This document shows, one piece after another, positions 25,758 to 34,848 of a DNA stretch of 64,000 nucleotides. Numbering within the stretch: the first letter of the stretch is position 1; every line of letters begins with the position of its first letter. The notes beneath the pieces are model-generated. The model was given only the letters and a program-made list of their open reading frames with translations. It was not told where the DNA came from and searched no databases. Source of the DNA: Zoogloea sp021286885 (GTDB lineage: Bacteria > Pseudomonadota > Gammaproteobacteria > Burkholderiales > Rhodocyclaceae); the NCBI RefSeq assembly GCF_041915215.1, contig NZ_JAYSBV010000005.1; one strand, given 5' to 3'. The translations under genes and the position numbers were made by a program.

Positions 25758-26912
25758 ATGAACAGCACGCAAGAATCCACTTTCAAGCCCAAGAAGTCGG
25801 TGGCCCTCTCGGGGGTGGCTGCCGGTAATACGGCCCTGTGCACGGTTGGCAGGAGCGGGAATGACCTGCATTACCGGGGGTATGACATTCTTGATATTGC
25901 CGAGCGTTGCGAATTTGAGGAGATAGCCCATCTGCTGGTCCATGGCAAGCTGCCGACAGGGCCTGAGCTCAAGGCCTACAAGGCCCGGCTGAAATCCATG
26001 CGGGGCCTGCCGACCCATGTGAAAGAAGCGTTGGAGTGCCTGCCGGCCTCGGCCCATCCGATGGATGTGATGCGCACCGGGGTTTCTGCCCTGGGCTGTG
26101 CCTTGCCCGAGAAGGATGACCACAATGCGCCCGGCGCCCGCGATATTGCCGACCGGCTGCTGGCCTCCCTCGGGTCCATGCTGCTGTATTGGTATCACTG
26201 GTCCAACAAGGGGCGGCGCATCGAGGTGGAGACGGATGATGATTCCATCGGCGCTCATTTCCTCCACCTGCTTCATGGGCACCCGCCTTCTACCCTGTGG
26301 GCGCGGGCCATGCACACGTCTCTGATTCTGTATGCGGAGCATGAATTTAATGCATCGACTTTTGCGGGTCGGGTAATCGCTGGGACGGGCTCGGATATGT
26401 ATTCCGCGATCACCGGGGCGATTGGTGCATTGCGGGGCCCCCGGCACGGTGGGGCCAATGAGGTCGCCTTCGAGATCCAGAAGCGTTACGACAGCCCCGA
26501 CGAGGCCGAGGCGGACATTCGTCGCCGGGTGGAGAACAAGGAGGTGGTCATCGGTTTTGGCCACCCGGTGTACACCGTCGCTGACCCCCGCAACCAGGTG
26601 ATCAAGGCTGTGGCCCACCAGCTTTCGGCGGATGCGGGATCGACCAAGATGTTTGACATCGCGGCGCGCCTGGAAACTGTGATGTGGGAGGTGAAGCGGA
26701 TGTTCCCCAACCTGGATTGGTTCAGTGCGGTCAGCTACCACATGATGGGCGTGCCGACGGCCATGTTTACCCCGCTCTTCGTGATTGCCCGGACTTCCGG
26801 TTGGGCGGCCCATGTGATCGAACAGCGCATCGACAACAAGATCATCCGCCCGAGCGCCCATTACGTGGGGCCGGAGGATCGAGCGTTTGTTTCCATCGAC
26901 CAGCGCCAGTAA
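25758..26912 (+). CDS. prpC: 2-methylcitrate synthase
   Basis: This 384-residue citrate-synthase-fold enzyme condenses propionyl-CoA with oxaloacetate to 2-methylcitrate, the first step of the methylcitrate cycle. Active-site segments are visible: RGPRHGGANE near residue 235 and GFGHPVYTVADPR near 275, with the catalytic Asp further on in DWFSAVSYHMMGVP. Length fits PrpC. I prefer the ATG at 25758, which has GGAG 6 nt upstream; an in-frame ATG at 25746 and a GTG at 25731 are alternatives. It is the first gene of prpC-acnD-prpF-prpB, divergent from the ScfR-type regulator. Confidence 0.93.
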   Translation: MNSTQESTFKPKKSVALSGVAAGNTALCTVGRSGNDLHYRGYDILDIAERCEFEEIAHLLVHGKLPTGPELKAYKARLKSMRGLPTHVKEALECLPASAHPMDVMRTGVSALGCALPEKDDHNAPGARDIADRLLASLGSMLLYWYHWSNKGRRIEVETDDDSIGAHFLHLLHGHPPSTLWARAMHTSLILYAEHEFNASTFAGRVIAGTGSDMYSAITGAIGALRGPRHGGANEVAFEIQKRYDSPDEAEADIRRRVENKEVVIGFGHPVYTVADPRNQVIKAVAHQLSADAGSTKMFDIAARLETVMWEVKRMFPNLDWFSAVSYHMMGVPTAMFTPLFVIARTSGWAAHVIEQRIDNKIIRPSAHYVGPEDRAFVSIDQRQ

Positions 26913-26930
26913 GAACAGGGGAAAGCGTTT

Positions 26931-29564
26931 ATGAATACCCAGTTGAACATGCAGTTTCGTCGCCCGCTGCCCGCAACCGGGCTGGTGTATTACGACGCCC
27001 GGGCCGCCGTTGAGGCCATCCGCCCCGGTGCCTATGCCGGCCTGCCCTATGTGTCCCGGGTGCTAGCCGAGCAGCTGGTGCGCCGGTGCGATCCGACCCT
27101 ACTCACGGCGGCGCTGACCCAGCTCGTGGAGCGTCGGCGTGACCTGGACTTTCCGTGGTATCCGGCCCGGGTGGTCTGCCATGACATCCTGGGGCAAACG
27201 GCCCTGGTGGATCTGGCAGGGCTGCGCGATTTCATTGCAGAGCAGGGGGGCGACCCGGCCCGGGTGAATCCGGTGGTGCCGACCCAACTGGTGGTGGATC
27301 ACTCCCTCGCGGTGGAGTACGCCGGTTTTGATCCCCAGGCCTTTGAGAAAAACCGCGCCATTGAGGAGCGGCGCAACGCAGACCGCTTTGATTTCATCGA
27401 ATGGAGCCGGCAGGCCTTCGAAAACGTGGATGTGATCCCCGCAGGCAACGGGATCATGCACCAGATCAATTTGGAGAAGATGTCACCCGTCATCCAGGTG
27501 CGGGACGGGGTGGCTTTTCCGGATACCTGTGTGGGCACCGACAGCCACACGCCCCATGTGGATGCGCTGGGCGTGATTGCCATTGGCGTAGGCGGGCTGG
27601 AGGCCGAGACGGTTATGCTGGGTCGGGCCTCGATGATGCGTCTGCCCGAGATCGTGGGCGTGCGGCTCAAGGGGCGGCGTGCGCCGGGCATTACCGCCAC
27701 CGACATCGTGCTGGCCCTGACCGAGTTCCTGCGTCAGGCGCGGGTGGTGGGCGCCTGGCTCGAGTTCTTTGGCGAGGGGGTGGCCGGCCTGTCTGTGGGG
27801 GATCGGGCCAGCATCTCTAATATGTGCCCGGAGTACGGCGCCACGGCGGCGATGTTCCATATCGACACCCAGACCATCGACTATCTGCGCCTGACCGGGC
27901 GCGATGCGGCCCAGGTGGCACTGGTGGAGCAGTACGCCCGCTGCTGCGGCCTGTGGGCCGATGCCCTCGGTACCGCAGAATATGAGCGGGTGCTTGAGTT
28001 TGATCTGGGCTCCGTGGTGCGCAACATGGCCGGGCCCAGCAATCCCCACCGGCGCCTGCCCACCTCGGCCCTGACCCGCAGCGGCATTGCCGGCCCCGTC
28101 AAGCTGGAAATGGCCCGGGCCGATGAGTGCGAGGGCCTGCTGCCGGATGGGGCGGTGATCATTGCAGCCATCACCAGCTGCACCAACACGTCCAACCCGC
28201 GCAACCTAGTGGCCGCTGGCCTGCTCGCCAAAAAGGCCAATGCGCTGGGCCTGGTGCGCAAGCCCTGGGTCAAGACCTCCTTTGCGCCCGGCTCCCGGGT
28301 GGCCCGGCTGTACCTGGAGGCGGCGGGCCTGTTGCCCGAACTGGAAAAGCTGGGTTTCGGGATCGTGGCCTACGCCTGCACCACCTGCAACGGCATGTCC
28401 GGGGCGCTGGATCCGAAGATCCAACAGGAGATCGTTGCCCGTGGGCTCTACACCACGGCGGTGCTCTCGGGGAATCGCAATTTTGATGGCCGCATCCATC
28501 CCCATGCCCGGCAGGCCTTTCTGGCTTCGCCGCCCCTGGTGTTGGCCTATGCGATTGCCGGCACCATCCGGTTCGACATTGAGCAGGATGTGCTGGCCGT
28601 GGTCGAGGGGCGTGAAATCCGCCTGCAGGATCTGTGGCCTTCCGATGAAGAAGTGGATGCCATTGTGGCCACCTGCGTCCGGCCCGAGCAGTTTGTGCAG
28701 GTGTATACCCCCATGTTTGCATCCCGGAAGGGGGCTACGGCCCAGGTGTCGCCCCGTTATGCCTGGCGACCCGGCTCCACCTACATCCGCCGTCCGCCGT
28801 ATTGGGAGGGGGCGCTGGCTGCAGTGCGCACCTTGCAGGGCATGCGCCCCCTGGCCATTTTGCCGGACAACATCACCACCGATCACCTGTCGCCTTCCAA
28901 CGCCATCCTGGCCGATTCGGCGGCGGGCGAGTATCTCCTGCGCATGGGCGTGCCGGAGGAGGATTTCAACGCCTACGCCACCCATCGGGGTGACCACATG
29001 ACAGCCCAGCGCGCCACTTTCGCGAATCCGACCCTCAGGAACGAAATGGTGCGCCAGCCCGATGGCAGCGTCCGGCCAGGTTCCCTGGCGCGGCTGGAAC
29101 CCGAAGGGCAGGTGATGCGCATGTGGGAGGCCATCGAGACTTACATGCTGCGTCTGCAACCCCTGATCATCATTGCGGGAGCCGACTATGGTCAGGGTTC
29201 ATCCCGGGACTGGGCCGCCAAGGGGGTGCGGCTGGCGGGGGTCGAGGCCATTGTTGCCGAAGGCTTTGAGCGCATCCACCGCACCAATCTGATCGGCATG
29301 GGGGTGTTGCCCCTGGAGTTTCTGCCGGGCACCACGCGCCTGAGTCTGGGCCTGGATGGGACAGAGACTTACGATGTGCGCGGCCCCCGGGCCCCGGGCA
29401 GCCGGCTTGCGCTGTTGATTCATCGCAAGAACGGGGCCTCCCTGGAGGTGCCGGTCGTTTGTCGTTTGGATACGGCGGAGGAAGTGTCCATCTACGAAGC
29501 CGGTGGGGTCTTGCAGCGCTTCGCTCAAGATTTTCTGGCTGAAGGCGAGGAGGTGCCGGCATGA
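26931..29564 (+). CDS. acnD: 2-methylcitrate dehydratase, Fe/S-dependent
   Basis: This 877-residue aconitase-family enzyme dehydrates 2-methylcitrate to the 2-methylaconitate isomer used by PrpF. The [4Fe-4S] ligands are visible: one Cys in ITSCTNTSNP near residue 420 and two in CTTCNGMSG near 485. The C-terminal swivel domain includes GADYGQGSSRDWAAKG near residue 755. It lies 18 bp after prpC and overlaps prpF by 4 bp. Pairing with prpF, and the absence of prpD, indicates AcnD rather than housekeeping AcnA. Confidence 0.93.
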   Translation: MNTQLNMQFRRPLPATGLVYYDARAAVEAIRPGAYAGLPYVSRVLAEQLVRRCDPTLLTAALTQLVERRRDLDFPWYPARVVCHDILGQTALVDLAGLRDFIAEQGGDPARVNPVVPTQLVVDHSLAVEYAGFDPQAFEKNRAIEERRNADRFDFIEWSRQAFENVDVIPAGNGIMHQINLEKMSPVIQVRDGVAFPDTCVGTDSHTPHVDALGVIAIGVGGLEAETVMLGRASMMRLPEIVGVRLKGRRAPGITATDIVLALTEFLRQARVVGAWLEFFGEGVAGLSVGDRASISNMCPEYGATAAMFHIDTQTIDYLRLTGRDAAQVALVEQYARCCGLWADALGTAEYERVLEFDLGSVVRNMAGPSNPHRRLPTSALTRSGIAGPVKLEMARADECEGLLPDGAVIIAAITSCTNTSNPRNLVAAGLLAKKANALGLVRKPWVKTSFAPGSRVARLYLEAAGLLPELEKLGFGIVAYACTTCNGMSGALDPKIQQEIVARGLYTTAVLSGNRNFDGRIHPHARQAFLASPPLVLAYAIAGTIRFDIEQDVLAVVEGREIRLQDLWPSDEEVDAIVATCVRPEQFVQVYTPMFASRKGATAQVSPRYAWRPGSTYIRRPPYWEGALAAVRTLQGMRPLAILPDNITTDHLSPSNAILADSAAGEYLLRMGVPEEDFNAYATHRGDHMTAQRATFANPTLRNEMVRQPDGSVRPGSLARLEPEGQVMRMWEAIETYMLRLQPLIIIAGADYGQGSSRDWAAKGVRLAGVEAIVAEGFERIHRTNLIGMGVLPLEFLPGTTRLSLGLDGTETYDVRGPRAPGSRLALLIHRKNGASLEVPVVCRLDTAEEVSIYEAGGVLQRFAQDFLAEGEEVPA

Positions 29565-30742
29565 GTCCGCAGCCCCAGATCCGCATTCCTGCCACCTACA
29601 TGCGTGGCGGCACCAGCAAGGGCGTGTTCTTTCGTCTGGAAGACCTGCCCGAGCCCTGCCAGGTGCCCGGGCGGGCACGGGACCGCCTGTTCCAGCGGGT
29701 GATCGGAAGCCCCGATCCCTATGCCGCCCATATCGACGGGATGGGCGGTGCCACGTCCAGCACCAGCAAGTGCGTGATCCTCTCCCGCAGCAGCCGGCCA
29801 GATCACGATGTGGATTATCTCTACGGCCAGGTGGCCATTGGCCAGGATCTGGTGGATTGGAGCGGCAACTGCGGAAATCTTTCCACAGCAGCGGGCGCCT
29901 TTGCACTCCATGCGGGCCTGGTGGCACCGGAGCGGGTGCCCCGGGATGGCGTGTGTGCGGTCCGCATCTGGCAGGCCAATATCGGTAAGACCATTGTGGC
30001 GCATGTGCCGATGCAGGATGGGCGGGTGCAGGAAACTGGGGATTTTGAGCTGGATGGCGTGACCTTTCCGGCGGCCGAGATCGTGCTGGAGTTTCTGGAC
30101 CCTTCCGATGCGGCAGACGGTGCCCTGTTTCCCACCAGCAACCGGGTGGATGTGCTGGAGGTAGCCGGGCTGGGCAGCCTCCCGGCGACCCTGATTTCGG
30201 CAGGCATTCCGACCGTGTTCATCAATGCTGCCGATATGGGGTACGAGGGAACCGAGCTGCGTCCGGACATCAATGAAGATGCAGAAGCTTTGGCCCGCTT
30301 CGAGGCCGTCCGGGTTGCCGCCGCCTTGCGCATGGGGCTGATCCGGACTGCGGCCGAGGCCGCTTCCCGCCAGCACACCCCCAAGGTCGCTTTTGTCGCA
30401 CCGCCCCGTAGTCATCCGAGCGCTTCGGGTCGGAGGATTGAAGCTGAAGAGGTGGATCTGCTGGTGCGCGCCTTATCCATGGGCAAGCTGCACCACGCCA
30501 TGATGGGGACCGCCGCTGTGGCGATTGGCACGGCGGCAGCCATACCCGGAACGCTGGTCAATCTGGCAGCAGGGGGCGGGGTACGGACACAGGTCCGGTT
30601 TGGCCACCCTTCCGGTGTTCTGCGGGTGGGCGCCGAAGTCCAGCTTCAGGACAGCGGCTGGGCGGTTCGCAAGGTCGTCATGGGGCGCAGCGCCCGCATT
30701 TTGATGGACGGCTGGGTACATGTCCCCGCCGATGCGTTCTGA
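29561..30742 (+). CDS. prpF: 2-methylaconitate cis-trans isomerase
   Basis: This 393-residue PrpF-family protein (diaminopimelate-epimerase-like fold) isomerises the AcnD product so that methylisocitrate can be formed. Typical segments are RGGTSKGVFFR near residue 15, IDGMGGATSSTSKCVI near 65 and SGNCGNLS near 100. Its ATG overlaps the acnD stop, implying coupling. It completes the AcnD/PrpF variant of the 2-methylcitrate pathway. Full length, no defects seen. Confidence 0.94.
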   Translation: MSPQPQIRIPATYMRGGTSKGVFFRLEDLPEPCQVPGRARDRLFQRVIGSPDPYAAHIDGMGGATSSTSKCVILSRSSRPDHDVDYLYGQVAIGQDLVDWSGNCGNLSTAAGAFALHAGLVAPERVPRDGVCAVRIWQANIGKTIVAHVPMQDGRVQETGDFELDGVTFPAAEIVLEFLDPSDAADGALFPTSNRVDVLEVAGLGSLPATLISAGIPTVFINAADMGYEGTELRPDINEDAEALARFEAVRVAAALRMGLIRTAAEAASRQHTPKVAFVAPPRSHPSASGRRIEAEEVDLLVRALSMGKLHHAMMGTAAVAIGTAAAIPGTLVNLAAGGGVRTQVRFGHPSGVLRVGAEVQLQDSGWAVRKVVMGRSARILMDGWVHVPADAF

Positions 30743-30748
30743 GTACGT

Positions 30749-30775
30749 TCAGAACCCTCAGAACCCTCAGAACCT
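30749..30775 (+). repeat. Three tandem 9-bp repeats between prpF and prpB
   Basis: TCAGAACCC is repeated in tandem (third copy TCAGAACCT) in the 58-bp gap before prpB. It is a candidate slippage-prone tract that could change spacing; no function is shown. Confidence 0.55.
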
Positions 30776-30800
30776 TTAGCAAGATCCACAAGGAATCACC

Positions 30801-31661
30801 ATGTCTACCCGCAAGCAATTGAAACAACGGGTCGCCGCCAAGCGCGGCCTCCTGGTCCCGGGCGCCTTCAATGCCCTTTCCGCCCGGCTGGTGGCTGATC
30901 TGGGCTTCGAGGCCATTTACATCACGGGGGCCGGTGTCACCAACATGTGGTTCGGCATGCCCGACCAGGGCTTCATGGGCCTGGCCGAGATCGCCGAGCA
31001 CACAGCCCGCATCCGTGATGCGGTGGAACTGCCCCTGCTGGTGGATGCCGATACCGGCTTTGGGAATGCCCTCAATGTCTATCACACGGTGCGCACTCTC
31101 GAGCGTGCTGGTGCCGACTGCATCCAGCTCGAAGACCAGGTGGCCCCCAAGCGCTGCGGGCATTTTTCGGGCAAGGAGGTTATCTCCACCCAGGAGGCGG
31201 TAGGCAAGATCAAGGCCGCCGTGGATGCACGCCGAGACCCCGATCTGCTGATCATGGCCCGCACCGATGCCGCCGCTGTCCATGGATTTGAAGCCGCCGT
31301 CGAACGGGCCCAGCGCTTCGCCGAGGCCGGGGCCGACATTCTGTTTGTCGAGGCGGTGACTACCGCAGAGGAAATCCGGGCCTTGCCCCAGCGCCTTGCC
31401 ACGCCTCAACTGATGAACATGGTGATCGGTGGCAAGACACCCATTTTCAATGCGGAAGAACTGGGCGCGCTGGGCTTTGGCATTGTGCTCTATGCCAATG
31501 CCGCCCTTCAGGGCGCGGTGATGGGTATGCAGCAGGCCCTGGGCGTGTTGCGTGACACTGGGGAAATCACCGAATCCAGCGGGCTGGTCACGCCCTTTGC
31601 GGAGCGTCAGCGTCTGGTCGGCAAGCCCGACTGGGATGCCCTGGAGCAACGCTACGCCTGA
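30801..31661 (+). CDS. prpB: 2-methylisocitrate lyase
   Basis: This 286-residue isocitrate-lyase-superfamily enzyme cleaves 2-methylisocitrate to pyruvate and succinate, the last step of the methylcitrate cycle. PKRCGHFSGK near residue 115 holds the catalytic Cys in the family KRCGH motif. VDADTGFGNALN near residue 80 binds Mg2+ and substrate. AGGAA precedes the ATG. It is last in the operon, in unusual position after acnD and prpF, since prpB often comes first. Confidence 0.95.
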   Translation: MSTRKQLKQRVAAKRGLLVPGAFNALSARLVADLGFEAIYITGAGVTNMWFGMPDQGFMGLAEIAEHTARIRDAVELPLLVDADTGFGNALNVYHTVRTLERAGADCIQLEDQVAPKRCGHFSGKEVISTQEAVGKIKAAVDARRDPDLLIMARTDAAAVHGFEAAVERAQRFAEAGADILFVEAVTTAEEIRALPQRLATPQLMNMVIGGKTPIFNAEELGALGFGIVLYANAALQGAVMGMQQALGVLRDTGEITESSGLVTPFAERQRLVGKPDWDALEQRYA

Positions 31662-31841
31662 TGGGCGCCCCTGCGTGCACGCAAAAACCCATTGATAAGC
31701 TTTTTTGCCGCCGGGCCCTTTTTTCCCTCCCTGACCGGGTCTCTCCAGGACGCGGGTTGCCCGGCGGATTTTTCATTCCCCCTCCTTTTTTCTCTCATCC
31801 TGCCTTTTGCTTCTTTCGCTCTCCGGATCAGGACATGCAGC

Positions 31842-32351
31842 ATGAACAATCCCGACACCATTCCGCGCCCTACCGCCCTGTTCGAGGCCATTGCCGACTC
31901 CTTGAAGGAGCGCATCCTGGCGCATGTATTACCGCCCGGTGCAGCTATTGACGAATGCGCCCTTGCCCGGGAGCTGGGTGTGAGCCGTACCCCCGTGCGG
32001 GAAGCCATCAAGGTGCTCGCCCGGGATGGCCTGGTCCGCGTGGCCCACCGCCGGCCCGGTCATTGCACCGTGACCGCCTGGAGCCAGGATGATCTGGCTG
32101 AACTGCTCAGATTCATCGAACACCTGGACAGCTTTCCGCATGCTGACCATGACAACCCGTTTGCCGAGGAATTGATACAAAAGCTCACCGACCGGCTCTA
32201 TCTGGCGGTGGGGCCGGCATTTGCCACTGCAGATCAGGATGCCCGCAGAAGGCTTGAACACCCGGCATCGGCGGCGTCTCTGACCGCTTACTTTGCCTGG
32301 CGGCGTCTGGAGGTGGCGCGCAGAACCATGGCGGATACTTCTGCAGCTTGA
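31842..32351 (+). CDS. GntR-family regulator, shortened effector domain
   Basis: This 169-residue protein has an N-terminal GntR winged helix (ALFEAIADSLKERILAHVLP, then ECALARELGVSRTPVREAIK, residues ~12-75). Only about 90 residues follow, instead of the ~150 of a full FCD domain, and the usual metal-binding histidines are not evident. It may be a degenerate or minimal member. The ATG at 31842 has AGGA about ten bases upstream; a further open extension to 31692 is Phe/Pro-rich and unlikely to be translated. It lies 180 bp after prpB; a role in propionate metabolism is unproven. Confidence 0.75.
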   Translation: MNNPDTIPRPTALFEAIADSLKERILAHVLPPGAAIDECALARELGVSRTPVREAIKVLARDGLVRVAHRRPGHCTVTAWSQDDLAELLRFIEHLDSFPHADHDNPFAEELIQKLTDRLYLAVGPAFATADQDARRRLEHPASAASLTAYFAWRRLEVARRTMADTSAA

Positions 32352-32480
32352 GGATGCGCATCCAGACCGGGGGCTGCGTTGTGTGCGGGCAGTGGTGTGG
32401 GGAGGTGAAGCCGCTGCGCTGATCTTGGTATCCTCTTGCGATACTTTCTCCCATCCAGCGCCATGTGAGTTTTCTGTACC

Positions 32481-33110
32481 ATGCCCCTCGAAACTCTCCT
32501 GATTTTCCTGCCAGCGTGCTTTGCTCTGAACATGGCACCTGGCCCGAATAATTTGTTGTCTGTATCTAATGCCACCCACCATGGCTTTCGGGTAGCTGTC
32601 TTGGCCGGGTTGGGGCGGCTTCTGGCTTTTGTGGGGATGATTGGCATTGCAGCGGCGGGCCTTGTCAGTGTGCTTCGCACCTCCCTGTTGTTTTTTTACG
32701 GGATCAGGTTGGTGGGGGCGGCCTACCTGTTTTATTTGGCGTTCCGGCTGTGGCGAGCGCAGCCTGTGGCGGCCCTGGGCAGGGGGCGTTCAGCCCATCC
32801 TGAGCGTCCGGATCTCCTGGCGCTGGCCCGGCAGGAGCTCTTGGTGGCAGCGGGTAATCCGAAGGCCATCCTGATCTTTACTGCATTTCTTCCCCAGTTC
32901 GTGGATGTGGCACGCCCCGCCACACCTCAGTTCGCTGTGCTTGGATTGGTGTTTCTACTGCTGGAGTGGGTCGCGATTGCCGTCTATGCCGGCATGGGTT
33001 GTCGGCTTGGTCGTTGGTTTGCCACACCGCACCGTCAGCGGGCCTTCAACCGCAGCTGTGCCGCGCTGCTGGGGGCGGCGGGCCTGGGCTTGCTGGTGGG
33101 GCGGCGCTAG
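32481..33110 (+). CDS. LysE/RhtB family amino-acid exporter
   Basis: This 209-residue membrane protein with the LysE signature (FALNMAPGPNNLLSVSNA near residue 14) and about six hydrophobic segments includes AAGNPKAILIFTAFLPQF near residue 120. Substrate unknown. It differs clearly from the LysE protein at the left edge, so the two are not recent duplicates. It is monocistronic, followed by a strong terminator. Confidence 0.85.
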   Translation: MPLETLLIFLPACFALNMAPGPNNLLSVSNATHHGFRVAVLAGLGRLLAFVGMIGIAAAGLVSVLRTSLLFFYGIRLVGAAYLFYLAFRLWRAQPVAALGRGRSAHPERPDLLALARQELLVAAGNPKAILIFTAFLPQFVDVARPATPQFAVLGLVFLLLEWVAIAVYAGMGCRLGRWFATPHRQRAFNRSCAALLGAAGLGLLVGRR

Positions 33111-33176
33111 GCAGCGCGCCATTCCTGTGTTTTAAAGGGCATCTGGCCCCTTCGGGGATTTGCCCACCTAACCCCC

Positions 33177-33201
33177 AAAAACCGGCCCAGGCCGGTTTTT
33201 T
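33177..33201 (+). terminator. Rho-independent terminator after LysE-type gene
   Basis: A perfect hairpin: AAAAACCGGCC (33177-33187), a CA loop, then GGCCGGTTTTT (33190-33200) followed by T. A strong stem with a T-run, 66 bp after the LysE stop, it insulates the hpa operon from upstream reading. Confidence 0.9.
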
Positions 33202-33235
33202 CTTGCCTGCGTTTTGGGCCTTGCCTGCACCCCCG

Positions 33236-33282
33236 TTGACTTCACTAACATCATAGTGATTAAATCACTACCATGTTAGTGA
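33236..33282 (+). promoter_or_regulatory. hpaG1 promoter with 41-bp palindromic operator
   Basis: A -35 box TTGACT (33236-33241) and a -10-like TTAAAT (33260-33265) are 18 bp apart. Over them lies a 41-bp palindrome centred at 33262: outer arms TCACTAACAT (33242-33251) and ATGTTAGTGA (33273-33282), and an inner palindrome TAGTGATTAAATCACTA (33254-33270). The same arrangement recurs at 49105-49151 before the TRAP operon. Overlap with the -10 suggests repression, perhaps by a MarR/HpaR-type protein not encoded in this window. Confidence 0.8.
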
Positions 33283-33344
33283 TTGATGCCGTTCAGGCAG
33301 CGGTGGGTGGCCAGGGGGCTGCTTGCCAAACGCAGGAGAACACA

Positions 33345-34031
33345 GTGAAAACTCAAAGGCCCGCCGTGGGCGGTGCGGTGTATGGGGTGATCCTGAATGA
33401 TCGGGATTCCCTGGCGCGGATGGGGGATGCCCTGCTGGATGCGCCTTACAAGGGGGTGCCCAAGGCGCCCGTGCTCTACCTCAAGCCCCGGGGCACCCTG
33501 GTGGGCGAGGGGGCGGTGGTGCGTTTGCCGGCGGGCGCCGGGGCGGTGGAGATCGGGGCGACCCTGGGGGTGGTGCTGGCCCGGCCCGTGGCCCGGATCG
33601 CGCCGGCCCAGGTGCCGGAGGCGCTGGCGGGTTATGTGCTGGTGGCGGATCTGAGCCTGCCCCATGCGAGCTATTACCGCCCGGCCATTCGCGAGAAGTG
33701 TTTTGACGGGGCTTGCCCGGTGGGCGCCCGGCTGCTGGCGCCGGCCCAGGTGGGCGCGGGTGTTGATGGGGTCGATCTGGCCCGGGTGAGTCTGCGCACC
33801 TACGTGAACGGCGCCCTGGTGGCGACCCGCAGCCTGGCTGATCTGGTGCGCGATGTGCCGACCCTGGTGGCGGATGTGGCCGAGTTCATGACCCTGGCCC
33901 AGGGGGACACCCTGCTGGTGGGCGTGGTCTGGCAGGCGCCCCAGGCGGTGGCCGGGGATGTGGTGCGCATCGAGGCCGAGGGCTTTGATCCGCTGGAATT
34001 CAGCATTGCCGCCGGGGAGGGCGCAGCATGA
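33345..34031 (+). CDS. hpaG1: Homoprotocatechuate pathway isomerase/decarboxylase, HpaG1 subunit
   Basis: This 228-residue fumarylacetoacetate-hydrolase-fold protein corresponds to the N-terminal half of E. coli HpaG, split here into two genes. Together with HpaG2 it decarboxylates and isomerises the ring-opened homoprotocatechuate intermediate. YGVILNDRDSL near residue 13 and VLVADLSLPHASYYRPAIRE near 95 are family segments. The start is a GTG at 33345 with AGGAG 6 nt upstream; the frame is open upstream to 33273, but that falls inside the operator. It is first in hpaG1-G2-E-D-F-H-I-gabD and overlaps hpaG2 by 4 bp. Confidence 0.88.
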   Translation: MKTQRPAVGGAVYGVILNDRDSLARMGDALLDAPYKGVPKAPVLYLKPRGTLVGEGAVVRLPAGAGAVEIGATLGVVLARPVARIAPAQVPEALAGYVLVADLSLPHASYYRPAIREKCFDGACPVGARLLAPAQVGAGVDGVDLARVSLRTYVNGALVATRSLADLVRDVPTLVADVAEFMTLAQGDTLLVGVVWQAPQAVAGDVVRIEAEGFDPLEFSIAAGEGAA

Positions 34032-34795
34032 GAACCGGACGAATTGCCTGGCAGGGTGGGATTCATCAAGTCGTGCCCGGGCGCGATGCCGAGCATGTGC
34101 GCCTGGCCGACGGGCGCGAGCTGGCCGAGGGCGGCTTTGTCTGGCTGCCGCCGGTGGCGGTGGGCACCGTGTTTGCGCTGGGCCTCAATTACGCCGACCA
34201 CGCCAAGGAGCTGGCTTTCAAGGCCCCCGAAACGCCGCTGGTCTTTTTGAAGGGGCCCAACACCATCACCGGCCACAAGGCCCTGAGCCGGCGCCCGGCA
34301 GATGCCACCTACATGCACTACGAGTGCGAGCTGGCGGTGGTGATTGGCCAGCCCGCCTACCGGGTCGCCAAGGCGGACGCGATGCAGTACGTGGCCGGCT
34401 ACACGGTGGCGAATGATTACGCGATCCGCGACTACCTCGAAAACTATTACCGGCCCAATCTGCGGGTCAAGAACCGGGATGCCTGCACCCCCCTGGGCCC
34501 CTGGCTGGTGAGCCGCGACGAGGTGGCCGACCCCATGGCCCTGGCCCTTTGCACCCGGGTGAACGGGGTGCAGACCCAGCAGGGCACGACGGCCGACATG
34601 ATTTTCGATATCCCGACCCTGATCGAATACCTGTCGTCCTTCATGACCCTCCAGCCCGGCGACGTGATCCTGACCGGCACCCCCGAAGGCCTGGCCGACG
34701 TGAAGGCCGGGGATGTGGTGGAAACCGCCATCGAAGGGATTGGCTGCCTGGTGAACACCGTGGTGGATGACGCCACCTGGTTTGCCGCCGCCTGA
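34028..34795 (+). CDS. hpaG2: Homoprotocatechuate pathway isomerase/decarboxylase, HpaG2 subunit
   Basis: This 255-residue FAH-family enzyme corresponds to the C-terminal half of HpaG. Metal-ligand acidic residues lie in MHYECELAVVIG near residue 95 and in VANDYAIRDY near 130; ILTGTPEGLADVKAGDVV near 215 is the family's conserved C-terminal segment. It acts with HpaG1 after the semialdehyde dehydrogenase step. The ATGA overlap with hpaG1 implies coupled translation of the two subunits. Confidence 0.92.
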   Translation: MRTGRIAWQGGIHQVVPGRDAEHVRLADGRELAEGGFVWLPPVAVGTVFALGLNYADHAKELAFKAPETPLVFLKGPNTITGHKALSRRPADATYMHYECELAVVIGQPAYRVAKADAMQYVAGYTVANDYAIRDYLENYYRPNLRVKNRDACTPLGPWLVSRDEVADPMALALCTRVNGVQTQQGTTADMIFDIPTLIEYLSSFMTLQPGDVILTGTPEGLADVKAGDVVETAIEGIGCLVNTVVDDATWFAAA

Positions 34796-34848
34796 GCCGC
34801 GGGCTTGACGCCAAGCATGACCCACGCACGATTACAACGAGGACACCC

